Part shown: positions 1-11,924 of the stretch, piece by piece
How positions within the stretch are numbered: position 1 is the stretch's first letter
Layout of the letters: each line of letters opens with the position of its first letter
Assembly (NCBI GenBank): GCA_015501585.1
Contig: JADNRY010000108.1
Coordinates: 1 to 64,000, forward strand
Direction of reading: 5' to 3'
DNA from: Rhodocollybia butyracea
Taxonomy: Eukaryota > Basidiomycota > Agaricomycetes > Agaricales > Omphalotaceae
Length of the DNA: 64,000 bases
Position numbers and translations under genes: made by a program
The notes under the pieces: generated by a model
The model's database searches: none
What the model was told of the DNA's origin: nothing
Seen by the model: only the letters and a program-made list of their open reading frames with translations

Positions 1-472
1 AGATGACCTGGATCTACCTGACAGCCGCAATGTTCAATGATACGAGAGCATACCAGGCCAGCATTTGAGAAGTTTGACGTTAGTTTTCATCTCCTTGGTC
101 TTCGCAAAGCACTGTTAAGTTAATTGTGTTGAAAAGCAAAGAGAAAGTTGACGAGGACTCACAAACGGCGAGATCCAATGACGAGAGTTCTCCTGCCAAA
201 AGACGAGAAATGAACGGGGAATGAACAAGAAGGTGAGCTAATAACAGGAGATCCGATAGCAGCTGACATGCCAAGGTCAGTCAGCCTGTGGGACGTGTAC
301 CTCCATACCAAGTAGTAGCGGCACCGATTCAAAAGTCGTGCCAAATGCTGTTAAATGCACAGCTACAAATGGGATAATGCCCATCGCAACTTTTCTGCCC
401 GAGGTTCATCTTTTGGTGTGAGACTTTGGTGAAAAAGTTCAAGAACTTGAAGGATGCATTCAACGCCACATC

Positions 473-1689
473 ATGTATCATGTGCCGAGCGCTTATTATC
501 CTTCGATGAACTCACCTCCCGCGTAAGTGTTGCAATTTACATCGTCAATAAAAGGACTAAACAGGCTTATCAACAGACGCCTTTCTGTAGCCTTGTTGGC
601 CCTCTTGGAACACAAAAAGGCCCAAGAGGAGCTTAAAGAGCTCCAGATCATCATTGATCGCTTAGACGTCAAAAACAATCCAGTTCATGAACTTAGATTC
701 GGCAAACTGTGCCCTCAGTTCCACATGCTTGAAGTTAAAGCAGGAAATGCTCAGGAAGAACTTCATCGCTCTATGGACCGTATTGAGTTCTACAGCGCAG
801 AAGATGCTGACAAGAAGATAGCGAAGATGAAACAGATGATTCGGATTCTTGACACGGAGGTGTTGCCTGAACTACAGGCCCAGCTTGCTTTGTCCAGTGC
901 CCATGCTTCTTCTGATAACATGGATCTTGCGGACTTCAATGACAGTAGAAATTCACCTGGTCTTGAATTTCTCGATTTCAAAGTGAGAATCGATGACAAC
1001 GTTGAAATGGCCCTGGATGCAGTCGACAGTTTTGAGTCCATCGCTATACCCAACTCGTTGCTTTTTCAATCAGAACACACACAAACTGATACTTCTCTGG
1101 ATATAAACGACGACCTGCCTACAAAGATATGCCAATGCTTGTTACTTCTGAAATATCGACGAAGCCAGGTTGAAACTCTCCAAGAAGAGAATGATGCGAT
1201 GGAGGCACTTAATTTAGAGGTATATTTCCAAAAAAAATCTGTTTTCATAGCTCATATACTGACTTACCGATCCTCTTACCCCAGCTCGCCATCCACCTAC
1301 AGCAGCTTGAAGCTGCTTCTGACTCCCGTCGAAAGATGCTCACAGCGGCAAGGGCACACATGATGACCCTCGAACACCATTCACATGAACGCCAAACGAA
1401 AGAGGTTCTCACAGTCACATCTACAGTCGTTCACCGAACCATCGACCAGGAAGTCGTTCCGCTTTTGGACAAATTGAAGAAGGAAGTCGAGAAGCAGGTG
1501 GTGAAAATAACTCTGGAACATGAGTCGTATCAAACTCGTTGCAAGGGAATTGCAGAGGAGAGACAAGTGATTCAAAGTATTGAATTACCCAGTGTACCGA
1601 TGGAGATCGACTTCGACTTTGAAGACTACGTCGCTCAGACAGATAGTGAATTTTTCCTTGGTGGCTCGAGCTCAAGTCCATGGAGCTAG
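473..1689 (+). CDS. Coiled-coil protein of unknown function
   Basis: Three exons fit one frame: 473-522, 577-1219 and 1285-1689, giving about 365 aa. The introns are 54 nt (gtaagt...caacag) and 65 nt (gtatat...ccccag). An acceptor at 564 would also keep frame and add four residues. The protein is rich in charged heptad-like helices (EHKKAQEELKEL, LQEENDAMEALN, LDKLKKEVEKQVVKI) and ends in an acidic then serine-rich tail (FDFEDYVAQTDSEFF, GGSSSSPWS). No enzyme motif is visible. This suggests a structural or scaffold role, but I cannot assign a family. The start is uncertain: the frame is open back to about 422, so an upstream exon is possible. The neighbour on the other strand (cystathionine gamma-lyase) converges and gives no functional hint. 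Confidence 0.6.
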
Positions 1690-2152
1690 AGTCCACCCCC
1701 GAATTCTATGGGAAGTGCCCTGGGAGACAAAAATGTGGTTGACCTCGGTGATATCACCACTCGAACCCCACCTATTATCTTGTTATTTATTAGAGCTCCA
1801 GCATCCAGCATCCTTCCGGTAGCTTAGGTGGTATGGGATAGGATGGTAGGACGCGAAACATGAAGCTTGAAGTACGATAGGCATACGCCAAATCATATAA
1901 TTGTTTTCAGAACCTATGTATACCGTTTACGTGAGTTGATAAACAACCATTTTCTCGGAACGATACATTGAGCGATTTATTAAGGTATGTTCTACATATT
2001 AGTACCAATATCTGTACAGATAGACGCGTGGCTGTAGTGATAAACGATTCAAAGCGAATGCAACAAAAGAAAACAATAATTAAATCTATTGAGTCCAACT
2101 GGACCTGCGCGCGCAAAAATCGAAGATCCTGCCCCAATTTCTAACCAGACGT

Positions 2153-3715
2153 CTACAGCCCAAACACGTTTTCTAATCCTTGCCTCAAATCATCCACCAG
2201 ATCCGCCTCGTCTTCGATCCCCACACTGAGCCTCACCAAAGCCTCAGTGATCCCTAGCTTAGCGCGCTCTTCCGGGGGAATCGAAGCATGTGTCATTAAT
2301 GCAGGAACCTCTGCGAGCGATTCGACTCCGCCGAGGGATTCAGCGAGAGTAAAGTGACGCAGGGAGGAGAGGAGGGATGAAGTTAGGGACGAAAGTTCGG
2401 AAGGAGAAGCGTTCGGCGAGGAGCGGATGCGGAAGGAAATCATGCCCGAGTAGGGGAAGGGTGGGTATTCTGGATCGTAATCCGCGTCTGAATCAGGCAG
2501 AGGTAGGCTCTCGATCCACCGTTTCGCATGCGGACTGAGATTCTTCTTCGCAATCTTATACCTCCTCCTTGCTCGTTCAACGGCCTTCCCGTTCCCAGCC
2601 TTCAACGCAGGAACGAACCCAGGATAGATGACTTCTTCCACGAACGGACTTTTCTCCAACGATTTCGCAACTTCAAGCGCGTTCAACCCGTGCTGCCTCA
2701 TCCTCAGATGAAGGGTCTTCAAACCCCGCTGAGCCAACCAGCTATCAAAGGCTGAAGGAATGGCACCGATAGCGTTTTGCAAGAATTGGAGTTTTTCCAG
2801 AAGGGCGGTATGACGTGCGGGCAAGATTACCGCGCCCATGACTACGTCAGAGTGGCCATTGATGTATTTAGTTAAGGAATGCAAGACGATGTCGGCACCG
2901 AGGAGAAGAGGGGAAGTGTAGTATGGGGAAGCAAAAGTGTTGTCTACGAGGATTATTGGTCGTGACGATGGTGAATGTGAATAGTAAGTGTCGAGAATAG
3001 AAGAAAGACGCTTAATGTCAATTAGGCGTAATGTCGGATTTGTTGGCGTTTCGATCCAGATTAATTTAGTATTAGATGTCAATGCATCGATGAACGCCTG
3101 GTGACCCGCAGAGCCTGTACTAAGATCTTCGAGATCTAAAAACGTGGTTTCGACTCCTTGAGTCTCTTTAGCTACGCGAGACATGTATCTGAGCAATAAA
3201 AAAAGTCAACACAAACTCGTTTGATGAATATCCAGAGAGATACTAACCTGAATGTTCCTCCGTAAACATCATTTACCGAGATTATGTGGGCATTAGGCCC
3301 TAGCGATTGGATGACCGTAGCCGTTGTAGCCGATCCGGAGGCGAAAGCAAGCGCGTGGGCACCTCCTGATTCCAAAGATGCAAGTGTTTGTTCAAGAGCT
3401 GCGCGATTTGGGTTGGAAGAGCGAGAATACTCAAAGCCCTGTAGAAAGAGAAGATCAGCGAAAAGAACAAGAAAACAAACAAGGAATTGAGCATACCTTG
3501 TGATTGCCAACTCCATACTGCTTAAATGTCGTCGATAAGCTAATTGATGGGATAACTGCGCCAGTATCTGCACTGGGCTCTGAGCCAACATGGATTGCTC
3601 TGGTGCCAAAGCCTTCTTCTGTGGATACAGTCCCGTTCGCTCCGTTGATATGTACGCCATTAGTACTAGTACCGTTGGCAGCGTGGTGTCCATTGATGCC
3701 GTTTATAACAGTCAT
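2153..3715 (-). CDS. CYS3: Cystathionine gamma-lyase (PLP-dependent, Cys/Met metabolism family)
   Basis: Three exons on the minus strand, 3715-3497, 3438-3248 and 3188-2153, with 58- and 59-nt introns, encode 481 aa. The enzyme cleaves cystathionine to cysteine, 2-oxobutyrate and ammonia in reverse transsulfuration, in the cytosol. Visible family marks are the N-terminal FGTRAIHVGSEP and EYSRSSNPNR segments, the ASGSATT phosphate-binding region, ETPTNPTL, LVDNTFASPYY, and SLTKYINGHSDVVMG, whose lysine (about residue 244) is the expected PLP Schiff-base residue. It is longer than the roughly 394-aa yeast enzyme because of an Asn/Gly-rich N-terminus and an insertion around residues 320-360 (AVERARRRYK...DPEYPPFP). 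Cystathionine gamma-synthase is the main alternative. The lysine context and C-terminal HFTLAESLGGVESL fit the lyase better. Confidence 0.88.
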
Positions 3716-3749
3716 GGTCTCAAGATATTACTGGAACTTGGCTGGATAA

Positions 3750-4930
3750 ATCGAGAAGAGAGGTACACTTTTATTAGTGTTAGAGGACGAAAGCTCGAGG
3801 ATGTAAGTAGATGACAAGAGATGTTTTAAAAGGACTGGCTTTTATAAGCATTTTTGTCGCTGTCAATTAAAGTAAAATGACGAATCTTTTCACCATGATT
3901 TATGATCCGTCACAAACTCGTTACGCGTGATTGGTCATCGCCGCTTTGCAAGCAACGCCCTCCTAACTGTCATCCCGCTCTACTTCTTATTAGTCTTTCT
4001 CACCGGAACTTACTTGATGCTAAAGATTGTATGGCCAAATACGACTAGACTGAAGTATACGTCAGAATTCATCAAGTATCCATCTTTCCGAACCACTACG
4101 GAGGGCCAGCTTGTCCAACTCTAGGCAGACGAATCATACGTATATCTGTATATAAAGAAGCAACCATGGAAGCCTGAATCACGCTGGTCACCTCGCAAAT
4201 TACCTCCAGATGCTCACACTCTGTTGCCCTTTCGTCATTTGCTCTCATAAGGTTGGCCACACTAATTGATATCCAATTCTTCCAAAGGAACAAATCGTCC
4301 AACTGTTCCCATCTGAAGTATTGGAGTAATCACGCCAAAAAGTGAGTCAAATGGTAATGATGCTTTTGTGTATGTCGCCATATCTGCCCTTCCTTGCGCA
4401 ATAAACGTTAAACCCCAGGCACTAGTTCTTCTCTACTGGAGGTTCCTTAAATTCGAACTTACCCAAAGGTTGGGCTGGGATACGTCACAGTTGGCTCGAC
4501 GTACTACTACAAGCCGGGAAATGAAGGATCATTACTCGGCACGATCGGGGAATCCCAGGACGCTTAAACGGTGTTCGTGTCTGCAACATCGGCATCACCA
4601 AGGCCTGTCTAGGATGCTGAGAGTACTAGCAATTTTGATTGTGGCTCATAGGAAAACAAGAACGTTCTGCACAGCTGGCAACTCGAACTTGATCCGGGAG
4701 GCTTACTGTGAGCTCGGTGGTTGATAGGACGCATTGGGGCTGCTAGACTGTGAACTGGGGAATGGAACAAGATGCGAGTAGGTTTCATGTATGAGATCCG
4801 AAACTAGAAATCTGACTAGCGAAGAAGGCTAGAGAAATGAAAATTAATCTCATACTTAGGCATGCTGGTATTCAGACTCCGAAAGTTGTAAGAGTTTCGA
4901 GTTCCATCCGATGACCCTCAAGGCATACTG
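3750..4930. other. Intergenic, no convincing gene
   Basis: Only short unrelated ORFs occur here. One of 65 codons (3927-4124, plus strand) has a hydrophobic stretch but no supporting exon, homologue or start context. A divergent promoter for the cystathionine gamma-lyase gene is expected just right of 3715. Confidence 0.5.
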
Positions 4931-5415
4931 AATTCTATGCTAGATCGTTCAACATGGTCGAAGCTTGAGCGCACTGGATTCTTTGGCAGATCGTTCAACA
5001 TGGTCGCGTCGAGTGCCGACTCACAAGACTGTGTCCCAACAAAGCTCTACCGTTATATCTCGTACGTCAAAGGAGCCAAGATATTCAAGACTCGACCATC
5101 CTATGCGTCCTTATAAGCTCTTATGCTCTGCGCTGTGAACACATTTTTATCTCCCTAAAACTCCACCTATGTAACGAATGAACAACATGTAACGAATGAA
5201 CAAATGAACAACCCAATGAATAATCTATAGCAGACGAAATGTTGAATAATACTATAGGTATTTTTTTTCTTTTCTCTTTTTCAAACTCGAAAAACTTCAA
5301 AAAACTCCAGTCTCCACGAACATAACCATAAGCCGAAATTTTTGACACCCAACAAATATTGGCCCCAAACGAAGTTCATCAAATGAAGCTGCCTTTAAGC
5401 TCTAAGCTCCACACC

Positions 5416-6038
5416 TCATACAAACTCCCAGGTAATTGGGATACGGCCAGCATCGGGGTTCGCCAGGGCTTTAAAGGCAGCCGGGCTGAAGTCCAGATCG
5501 AATTTGCCTTTGCATCCAGCGCACCTGTCTACAATCTCGACGACCACTGATTTTCCTTTGGCTAAGTAAGGTTCATTAGTTCTGCTATTCCGAAATATAA
5601 CCAAGGTTGAAGGAAACTTACAAGACGCTTTAACCTTTCGTCCACAAACATGGTTACTGCGATTCCAGGTAAGCATAAGCAATGAGTCATGACTATACGA
5701 CTACTGACTGGTTAGGGTTAGGATCGCCACCACTGTAGATTTTTTTTCAGGGATTCTGTACATCTTCCAGCAAGCGAAAGAAGCTTACCTGAAAGTGTCA
5801 AAGTCAAGATGTCCGAGTGCGGCAACCATCTGGCTCGCAGTGTTCACACGTCCGCAAGCACCAAGTCCAGGTTCGTAGAATGTGCCTAGATAGAAAGTAC
5901 ATAAGTCACCAGTCACCCAGTCAAATTATTGGTGGAGGAACAACCTTCGCCACTGAAACTTGCACGCTTGTCCAAGGACACGGCCGTAGCCAAAGAGGAG
6001 GCAAAGATCAAAGCAACAGCCAACGCTTTTGGGAACAT
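5416..6038 (-). CDS. Small secreted double-psi beta-barrel protein, copy 1
   Basis: Four exons (6038-5945, 5885-5789, 5732-5709, 5656-5416) give 151 aa. The N-terminus is a signal peptide (hydrophobic core ALAVALIFASSLATA) followed by a Lys-Arg site in LDKR at about residue 25, suggesting Kex2-type processing. The mature part has the layout of fungal RlpA-like/expansin-related barrels: FYEPGLGACG, a middle VCGRKVKAS, then VEIVDRCAGC, FDLDFSPAAF and GRIPITWEFV at the C-terminus. Family members are small apoplastic proteins; catalysis is usually not shown. Introns are 59, 56 and 52 nt. Relative to copies 3-5 this copy has +7 and -1 nt changes in the segment after VKAS. Together they keep the frame only if that segment is exonic. 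Confidence 0.8.
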
Positions 6039-6130
6039 GTTTAGAGTGAGAATGGATAGTAGCGGGTTTAGTTCAACTTGAAGTGAAGCAAAGGAGTCAA
6101 GTGGGACGAGGGAACTGGATCCTACAGTAA

Positions 6131-6139
6131 CCTTTTATA
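6131..6139 (-). promoter_or_regulatory. TATA box of barrel gene copy 1
   Basis: TATAAAAGG on the minus strand, about 93 nt before the ATG at 6038. The element and its surroundings (CAAAGCG upstream) recur at the same distance in all five copies. Confidence 0.6.
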
Positions 6140-8167
6140 CGCTTTGAGCAGTAACTAACCATTCAATTGTAGATAGTTCTATGCGCTTCATGAGGTACTC
6201 CTCCGCGCGCAATAAATTGATCTCAAAAAAAAGCCATCAATTAGACTGGATTGGAAGAAAGAATAAGACTAAAACTTAAACGTTCCGGGAAGGACGGTGA
6301 AAGCTTGGTTATCTGCGCAGCGCTATGTTACAACAGATGCACGCGCAGGTAACACACCTAAGTTAAGATAACTTTATCTTTTCTGAAGCGATTTCGAGAA
6401 GTATCAGACAGAGACAGAGGTGTGTAACGGCGTTATGCCCGGTGAAAACACCGATTGAATGCGATCTACAAGCTGGATGTTCGGGACCGAGTTCGAAGCG
6501 TATCAGTAGAACAGAAAGTGTGTTTATTTCAAGAGACGACATTATATCTGGTGAAAATAGCAATGCGAGTTGCAAACCGTATTTCTAGTAATCGGTTCCG
6601 GTGAAATGGGGGCCCACCACAGCGAGAGAGGTTCAAAAATATTGTCGCCCACGCCGGGGATCATTTGTCTTCACGCCTGTCGAATATCACCAACCGCAAT
6701 TCGTCATACAACTAGCAACATGGGCACTACCTCGTCGACAGTTAGAGGCAAAGTCTGGTATCGGATTGTGAGAATCAAGTGAAGATGTGGGGGGAACAAA
6801 TGATTACGATGAATCATCGAAAGCCCCATTTAGGTATCTTCCCTTTTCTGGAAATCCTGCCTGTAAATATCTGCAGTTAAGCCAGATTAGAGAAATTCAA
6901 TTATGCACCGGGCGGGAGCTGGTTAGCAGTTGAATGTAGAAGATCATTACTAACGTTAGCAGTCGTTCAGCTCACTCCGAATTCATATAACGACACCGGT
7001 GTGTTCTCCCCGATAATTGCAGTCGTGGCCTTGTAGGTCCTCCGCAACCCACATCTCCCGCAACAGTCCAAGTTGGACAGGTATGTCTGGCTGGTAAAAA
7101 TTCCTTTCGTAGTTCATGGCACGTCCCAAGTCCTAACACACTCATCGCGACTGCATTCAATGGGGAACCGATGGGGAACAGTGGAAGTGTTTCCAATAGT
7201 AGTCTATAATGGTCCATTAAGATTGAACCAGTCCGCAATCTGGAGCCCGTCAACTACGGAATGCTGAGCTTGGGTAGAAGAACGTGCTCGGAAGAAATTA
7301 TCTTACGAACAGCGGTAAGATTGAATTTTCTTTGAGCGGATCCGTGCTCAAGGAGTGTTCATAAGCTATTCGTATCCACTCTAAGCCATGAGAGTATTGA
7401 ATGGAGTTTACCGATTACTAGCAGCTACCTCCATGCGGAGCTTCAAGCTACATGATAGTTTTTGTACTTTCTGTAACAGAAAAGAGCTATAGTACCCGTC
7501 ACCTGATAATGACGTTGGTCAAAGCTGTCTATATCTTACTCGTTATGGAAATTAGCTGATGGAAGCCGATCCAGTGGCCGTGACATTACACTGGCGATAT
7601 CGCGGCATGTTAATCCTATCGTTGTCTCTCTCATCCCACTTAAAGACTACCTACTATCGAAACTTACTTCAATACTGTTCATGGAAGCAGCACAAGGAAC
7701 ATGTTGTTCAGATAACTATGGAAGAAATTAGATATGTACTACCGCTCGGCACAGTCCCGGCGAGCTGATTCGTTATACTGGATTCTATGATCGTTCAACA
7801 CGGTCGCGTTGAACGAAGCATGACTTCTCGTACGTCCAAGGATGAAAACCCGAAGACGCACTGGATTTCTTGCTAGATCGTCCAACATGTGACTGGTCGC
7901 ATCGAGTACCGACTCACAAGACTGTGTCCCGGCGGGACTTCACTGCTGTGTCAAGCACCAGGATATTCAAGACACGACCTTCCCCATGCGTGCTTATAAA
8001 CTTCTGTGCTCCGCGCTGTGAACACATCTTTATCTCCCGTAGATTCCATCTACGTAACGAATGAACAATCCAATGAATAATCTATAGCAGACGAAATGTT
8101 TGACACCGAAGGAGTATTGGCCCGAAAGTGAAGTTCAGCAAACGGAGCTGCCTTTAAGCTCCACACA

Positions 8168-8783
8168 TCATACGAACTCCCAGGTAACCCCTGAGATCTG
8201 GCCAACGCTAGGGCCCGCCAGGGCTTCAAAGGCGGCCGGGCTGAATTCCAGATCATCTTCGGCAGCGCATCCAGCGCACCTGTCTACAATCTCGACGGTC
8301 ACTGATTTTCCTCCGACTGAATAAGGTTCGTCAGCTTGTACTACTTAAAACTATAACCAGAAGACCTCACTGGACGCCGAGACCCGTCGTCCACAAACGG
8401 GTTACTGCGATTCCAAATAAGTATATGCAAACAATGAGTCATGGATATACGACTACTGACACTAGATTGCCATTACTAAGGATTATTTCTTTTCAGGGAT
8501 TCCGTGTATTCTCTAGCAAGAAAAAGCGGCTTACCTGAAAGAGTCAAAACCTACATGCCCAAGTCCCGCAACAAACTGGCTTGCAGTGTTTGTAAACCCG
8601 CAAGCACCAAGTCCAGGTTCGTAAAAATTGCCTAGATAATAAAGTATATAAGTCGCCTGGTCTAATTACTATACTGGTGGAGGAATCACCTTCGCCAGTG
8701 TGTGTTTGACGCTTAGCCATGGGAGACGCCGTAGCCAAAGAGGAGGCAAAGATAAAAGCGACAGTGAACACTTTCAGGAACAT
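8168..8783 (-). pseudogene. Secreted double-psi beta-barrel protein, copy 2, frameshifted
   Basis: Exons aligned to the sister copies are 8783-8690, 8631-8535, 8475-8461 and 8404-8168. Exon 1 (signal peptide, SPMAKR processing site) and exon 2 (FYEPGLGACGFTN) are intact. The third exon is 15 instead of 24 nt. The last exon starts TAACCCG where sisters have one more base, so the frame is lost at about 8395-8402. In the restored frame, TAG and TAA also fall in the segment that is open in other copies, so this copy would need both a frame correction and removal of those 30 nt. The distal part still reads VEIVDRCAGC and VTWEFV. A decayed copy is likeliest; a one-base sequencing error in a C run is the alternative for the first lesion. 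Confidence 0.65.
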
Positions 8784-8896
8784 GTTTGGAGTGAGAATGG
8801 AAACAATGGATATAAGAACAGAATAGAGGATGTATGTTGTCCAACTTGAAGAGGAGTGCGAGTGAAGTGGGACGAGGAAACTGAATCCTACAGTAA

Positions 8897-8905
8897 CATT
8901 TTATA
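8897..8905 (-). promoter_or_regulatory. TATA box of barrel gene copy 2
   Basis: TATAAAATG on the minus strand, about 114 nt before the ATG at 8783, within the conserved promoter block of the family. Confidence 0.5.
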
Positions 8906-9499
8906 GGCTTTGAGCACTATTCAATCAGACTGGATTTGAGAATTAGACGGTAACCTTCGGGAGGGGTGGTGAAAGACCAGCAGGCCCTGGCTACTTTGCA
9001 GCGCTATGTTACAGCGGCTTACAAATGCAACTTGGCTAGTCAAGGCACACGTAAGTACGTACCTGATAACCACAATACAAGCGTTAGAAAGCTTTACTCG
9101 AATAGGCTATACCGGGCGAAAACACCAGTGATACGAGCTATGCGAGTTACAAGCCGTGTTTCAAAAGCGATTTCGAATCATATAGGACAGAGTGTGTTAA
9201 AACGACGCCAGTGTGTTCTCTTGCCTCCCGGTAATATCCTCAGAAACCAGCGGCCTCCTTACGATTCGCAACAGTCCCAACATGTTCGTCTGCTAGTATA
9301 ATCCCTTTTCCTAGTACAGAAACCGCATCCAGTATCTGTCCAAGTTCTAACACGACTGAATTCAACGGGTAACGGTGGAGGTGTTCCCAATAGTAGTTCA
9401 CCAAAGCTAGGAAACCACCTAGGTCCGCAATCCAGTGGAACCCGTCGAGTTCGGAATGTAGGGAGGAGAACATTGATCCGAAGAATTTATGCCACCAGT

Positions 9500-10390
9500 T
9501 GAAGTAAGAGTGAGTTTTCTTTGAGTGATGAATATGAGAGATCTTGGCGAGAGAGTAAATTGTTCTCAGAGGAGCGGCTTCAATCGGACATTTGAGGAAT
9601 CGTATGGTATGTCTGGCATATATTCGATGGTCTCTTGATGCTGACCTAGAGTAAAAGGTTAAGGCCAAGGAGTTGAAGACAGAAATAAGACTCACCATGT
9701 TAGACTACTGGCCAACACTAAGTACTCACACTCACACATCCTGAGCCCCAGCCTCCTTCCGACTTCGTTGCACTGTCTATTGTCCAACATGTCGTGGCCA
9801 CCAAACTTAACTATGTCGTGATAAGAGTATAGATAGGGTGTCACAGGATATGGCAGTTCCAGCTGGTTGCCTGTTCGTAGAGTTGAACGTTGAACGTGAG
9901 GCTGCCGGGCTGAGCGCTTGTCTCGGGCGCCTAATTTTGGGCAGTCTGGACTTTTCTGGCTCCAATTGTCGTTTGAGTAGACGCGTGCACTATGACCCTG
10001 CTTTGACAGCCTCATGCTCCTCCATAAATTACATATTTGTAGCGAGGGAGACATGATTTTTCGAGGACTGCGGCCCTTCCAACTTGCTCCCCCTGTATCC
10101 AAGTTGATCCATCTGTGTAGTAGTTGGTATTCTGGCTCGTCGTGTTTTGTCACGTCCTTTTTGCTTGTCTAATCCCTGGCGGCTATCCCCGATTGCCACC
10201 ATCCTGCTGAGCTACGCACTTTGGGGTTAAGCATGAATAAATTGATTAGGGAGGGCGTAGTAAGTAAGTGTTTGTTGGACGGTGTAGCACATCAACTTGA
10301 ATGCTCTATGTGCGTTGTTTGGAAGGGGTGTGATGTCGATAGTGTGGTGATCCGTACTGTTGCAGCCTATCATACTTTGTCGATGCCAAC
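9500..10390. other. Inter-unit spacer with part of a shared element
   Basis: No supported gene. ORFs on the minus strand (9240-9698, 9692-10153) are not open in the paralogous units. From about 9830 to 10200 the sequence resembles 13146-13590. Confidence 0.5.
9830..10200. repeat. Dispersed element, copy 1
   Basis: Begins with TATAGATAGGGTGTC, continues through GGGCGCCTAATTT and GGACTTTTCTGGCTCC to TTTTTGCTTGTC. The same ordered landmarks occur at 13146-13590. No terminal inverted repeats or poly(A) were seen, so the class (SINE, solo fragment or spacer duplication) is open. Confidence 0.55.
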
Positions 10391-10678
10391 AAAGGTTGAA
10401 TGCATGCATACTAAGTATGTCCGACAAGGTGCCAAGATATTGAAGACACAAGCTTGCAATGCGTACTTATAAGCTTCTGTACTCTGCGCTACGAAATCCA
10501 GAATATACATCTTTATTTTGGTGCCAGCCCTACAAATTTATCTAACGAACGAACAATCTAATGAATAATCTACAGCAGACGAAATCCCCCACCCTCAAGG
10601 AATATTGGCCAGGGTGAAGTTGATCGAAACCACCGTTTGAACCTTGATGGGTCTCTAAGCTCTAAGCTCTACACCCGA

Positions 10679-11297
10679 TCACACAAACTCCCAAGTAATT
10701 GGGATACGGCCAGCACTAAGGGGCGCCAAGACTGCAAATGCAGTCTCGCTAAAGTCCAGATCGAATTCGCCGGCGCATCCAGCGCACCTGTCTACAATCT
10801 CGACGGTTACTGATTTTCCTCCGGCTAAGTAAAGCTCGTCAGTTTCTGCTATTTTGAAATATAACCGAGAGAGCTCACAAGATGCTTTGACCTGTCGTTT
10901 GCAAACGGGGTTACTGCGATTCCAAGTAAGTATAAGCAGGCAATGAGTCATGGCTATATTACTACTGACTCGTTAGGGTTTGGATTGCCACCACTGTAGA
11001 TTTTGGTTCAAGGATTCCGTACATTCTCCAGCAAGCAAAAGAAGCTTACCCGAAAGAGTCAAAGTCAATATGGCCGAGTGCGGCAACCAACTGGCTTGAG
11101 GTGTTTGTAAACCCGCAAGCACCAAGTCCGGGTACAAAGAAAGTGCCTAGATAGGAAGGTACGTAAGTCTGGCACCTAGTCAAATTATTGGCGGAGGAAT
11201 AACCATCGCCGGAGAAAGCTTGACGCTTGGCCAAGGGTACGGCCGTAGCCAAAGAGTAGCCAATGACACAAGCAACAGTTAACGCTTTCAGGAGCAT
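10679..11297 (-). CDS. Small secreted double-psi beta-barrel protein, copy 3
   Basis: Exons 11297-11204, 11146-11050, 10993-10970 and 10913-10679 give 149 aa without interruption. The signal peptide (MLLKALTVACVIGYSLATA) ends before VPLAKR, a likely Kex2 site. The mature chain reads FFVPGLGACGFTN, GGNPNPNDNPVC, VEIVDRCAGC, FDLDFSETAF and RIPITWEFV, the order expected of the RlpA-like double-psi barrel. Cysteines at GACG, NPVC, KASC and DRCAGC could form two disulfides. A 30-nt stretch after VKAS has GT..AG borders but is divisible by three and open, so it may be exon or a very short intron. It is one of three clearly intact tandem copies on this strand. Confidence 0.82.
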
Positions 11298-11413
11298 GTT
11301 CGTAGTGAGAATGAAACAATGGGTATGAAAGGAGAGTAGCGGATGCGGATTTAGTTCAACTTCAAGACAAGCAAAGGAGTCAAGCGGAGCGAGGGAACTG
11401 GATCCTGCAGTGA

Positions 11414-11422
11414 CCTTTTATG
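11414..11422 (-). promoter_or_regulatory. TATA-like box of barrel gene copy 3
   Basis: CATAAAAGG, a one-base variant of the family TATA box, about 117 nt before the ATG at 11297. Confidence 0.45.
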
Positions 11423-11924
11423 CGCTCTGTGCAGCAGCTAACCACTCGATTAGACCGGACTTGAAAGACAAGATTGGACCGGTGAATGGGCAGCGGGCCT
11501 TGGTTAACTGCGCAGGGCTAAGTATGTCGCAACAGATTACATGTACGCCTTGGCTAGCGGCACGCGTAAGTAATCACCTAATAATCATAATACAAGCGTT
11601 AAGATGACCTTAGTTCAACGAACGGTTCAGTGAAAATACAGTTCTCATGAACGATTTTGACGAGTGTAAGACCGAAAGTGCGTTTATTTCAACGAACGGC
11701 GTTATGCCCGGTGAAAATACCAATGCGAGCTACAATTTTGGTATTCAGGAACGATTTTGAAGTTGTACTAGTAGAACAGAAAATTTATTTCAAGAGACGG
11801 CATTATATCTGGTGAAAACAACAATGCGAGTTGCAAAGCGGATTTTTAGTATTCGGATCCGGTGAAAGGGGAACACACCCGAGCCAGGTTCAAAATATTG
11901 TCGCTCCTGTCGGGGACGACGAAG

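Larger units (their letters stand above)
5008..7564. repeat. Left arm of a ~2.55-kb inverted repeat; barrel-gene unit 1
   Basis: Read in reverse complement, this stretch matches 37182-39770 almost throughout. The matching parts include the gene, its promoter, upstream motif array and 3' flank. One end is marked by CAAGACTGTGTC next to GCCGACTC and the other by TTCCATCAGCTAATTTCC. It is also the first of several direct units at about 7.78-9.5, 10.4-12.0 and 13.56-15.9 kb. The arm therefore belongs both to a tandem array and to a large palindromic arrangement. Boundaries are by eye, about 20 nt either way. Confidence 0.85.
7780..9500. repeat. Barrel-gene unit 2
   Basis: Direct repeat of the 5.0-7.56 kb unit. 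It shares the 3' flank (CAACATGTGACTGGTCGC, CACAAGACTGTGTCCC), the gene, the promoter and an upstream tail near 9240-9480 that matches 7050-7290. It is more diverged than units 3 and 4 and its gene is damaged. Confidence 0.7.

Noticed and set aside
3927..4124. 65-codon ORF with a hydrophobic N-terminus
   Set aside because: No homologue recalled, no introns or promoter context; chance length for this base composition.
9240..9698. 152-codon minus-strand ORF upstream of barrel copy 2
   Set aside because: The aligned regions of units 1, 4 and 5 carry stops and shifts in that frame. It has no splice support, and similarity among units is explained by DNA duplication.
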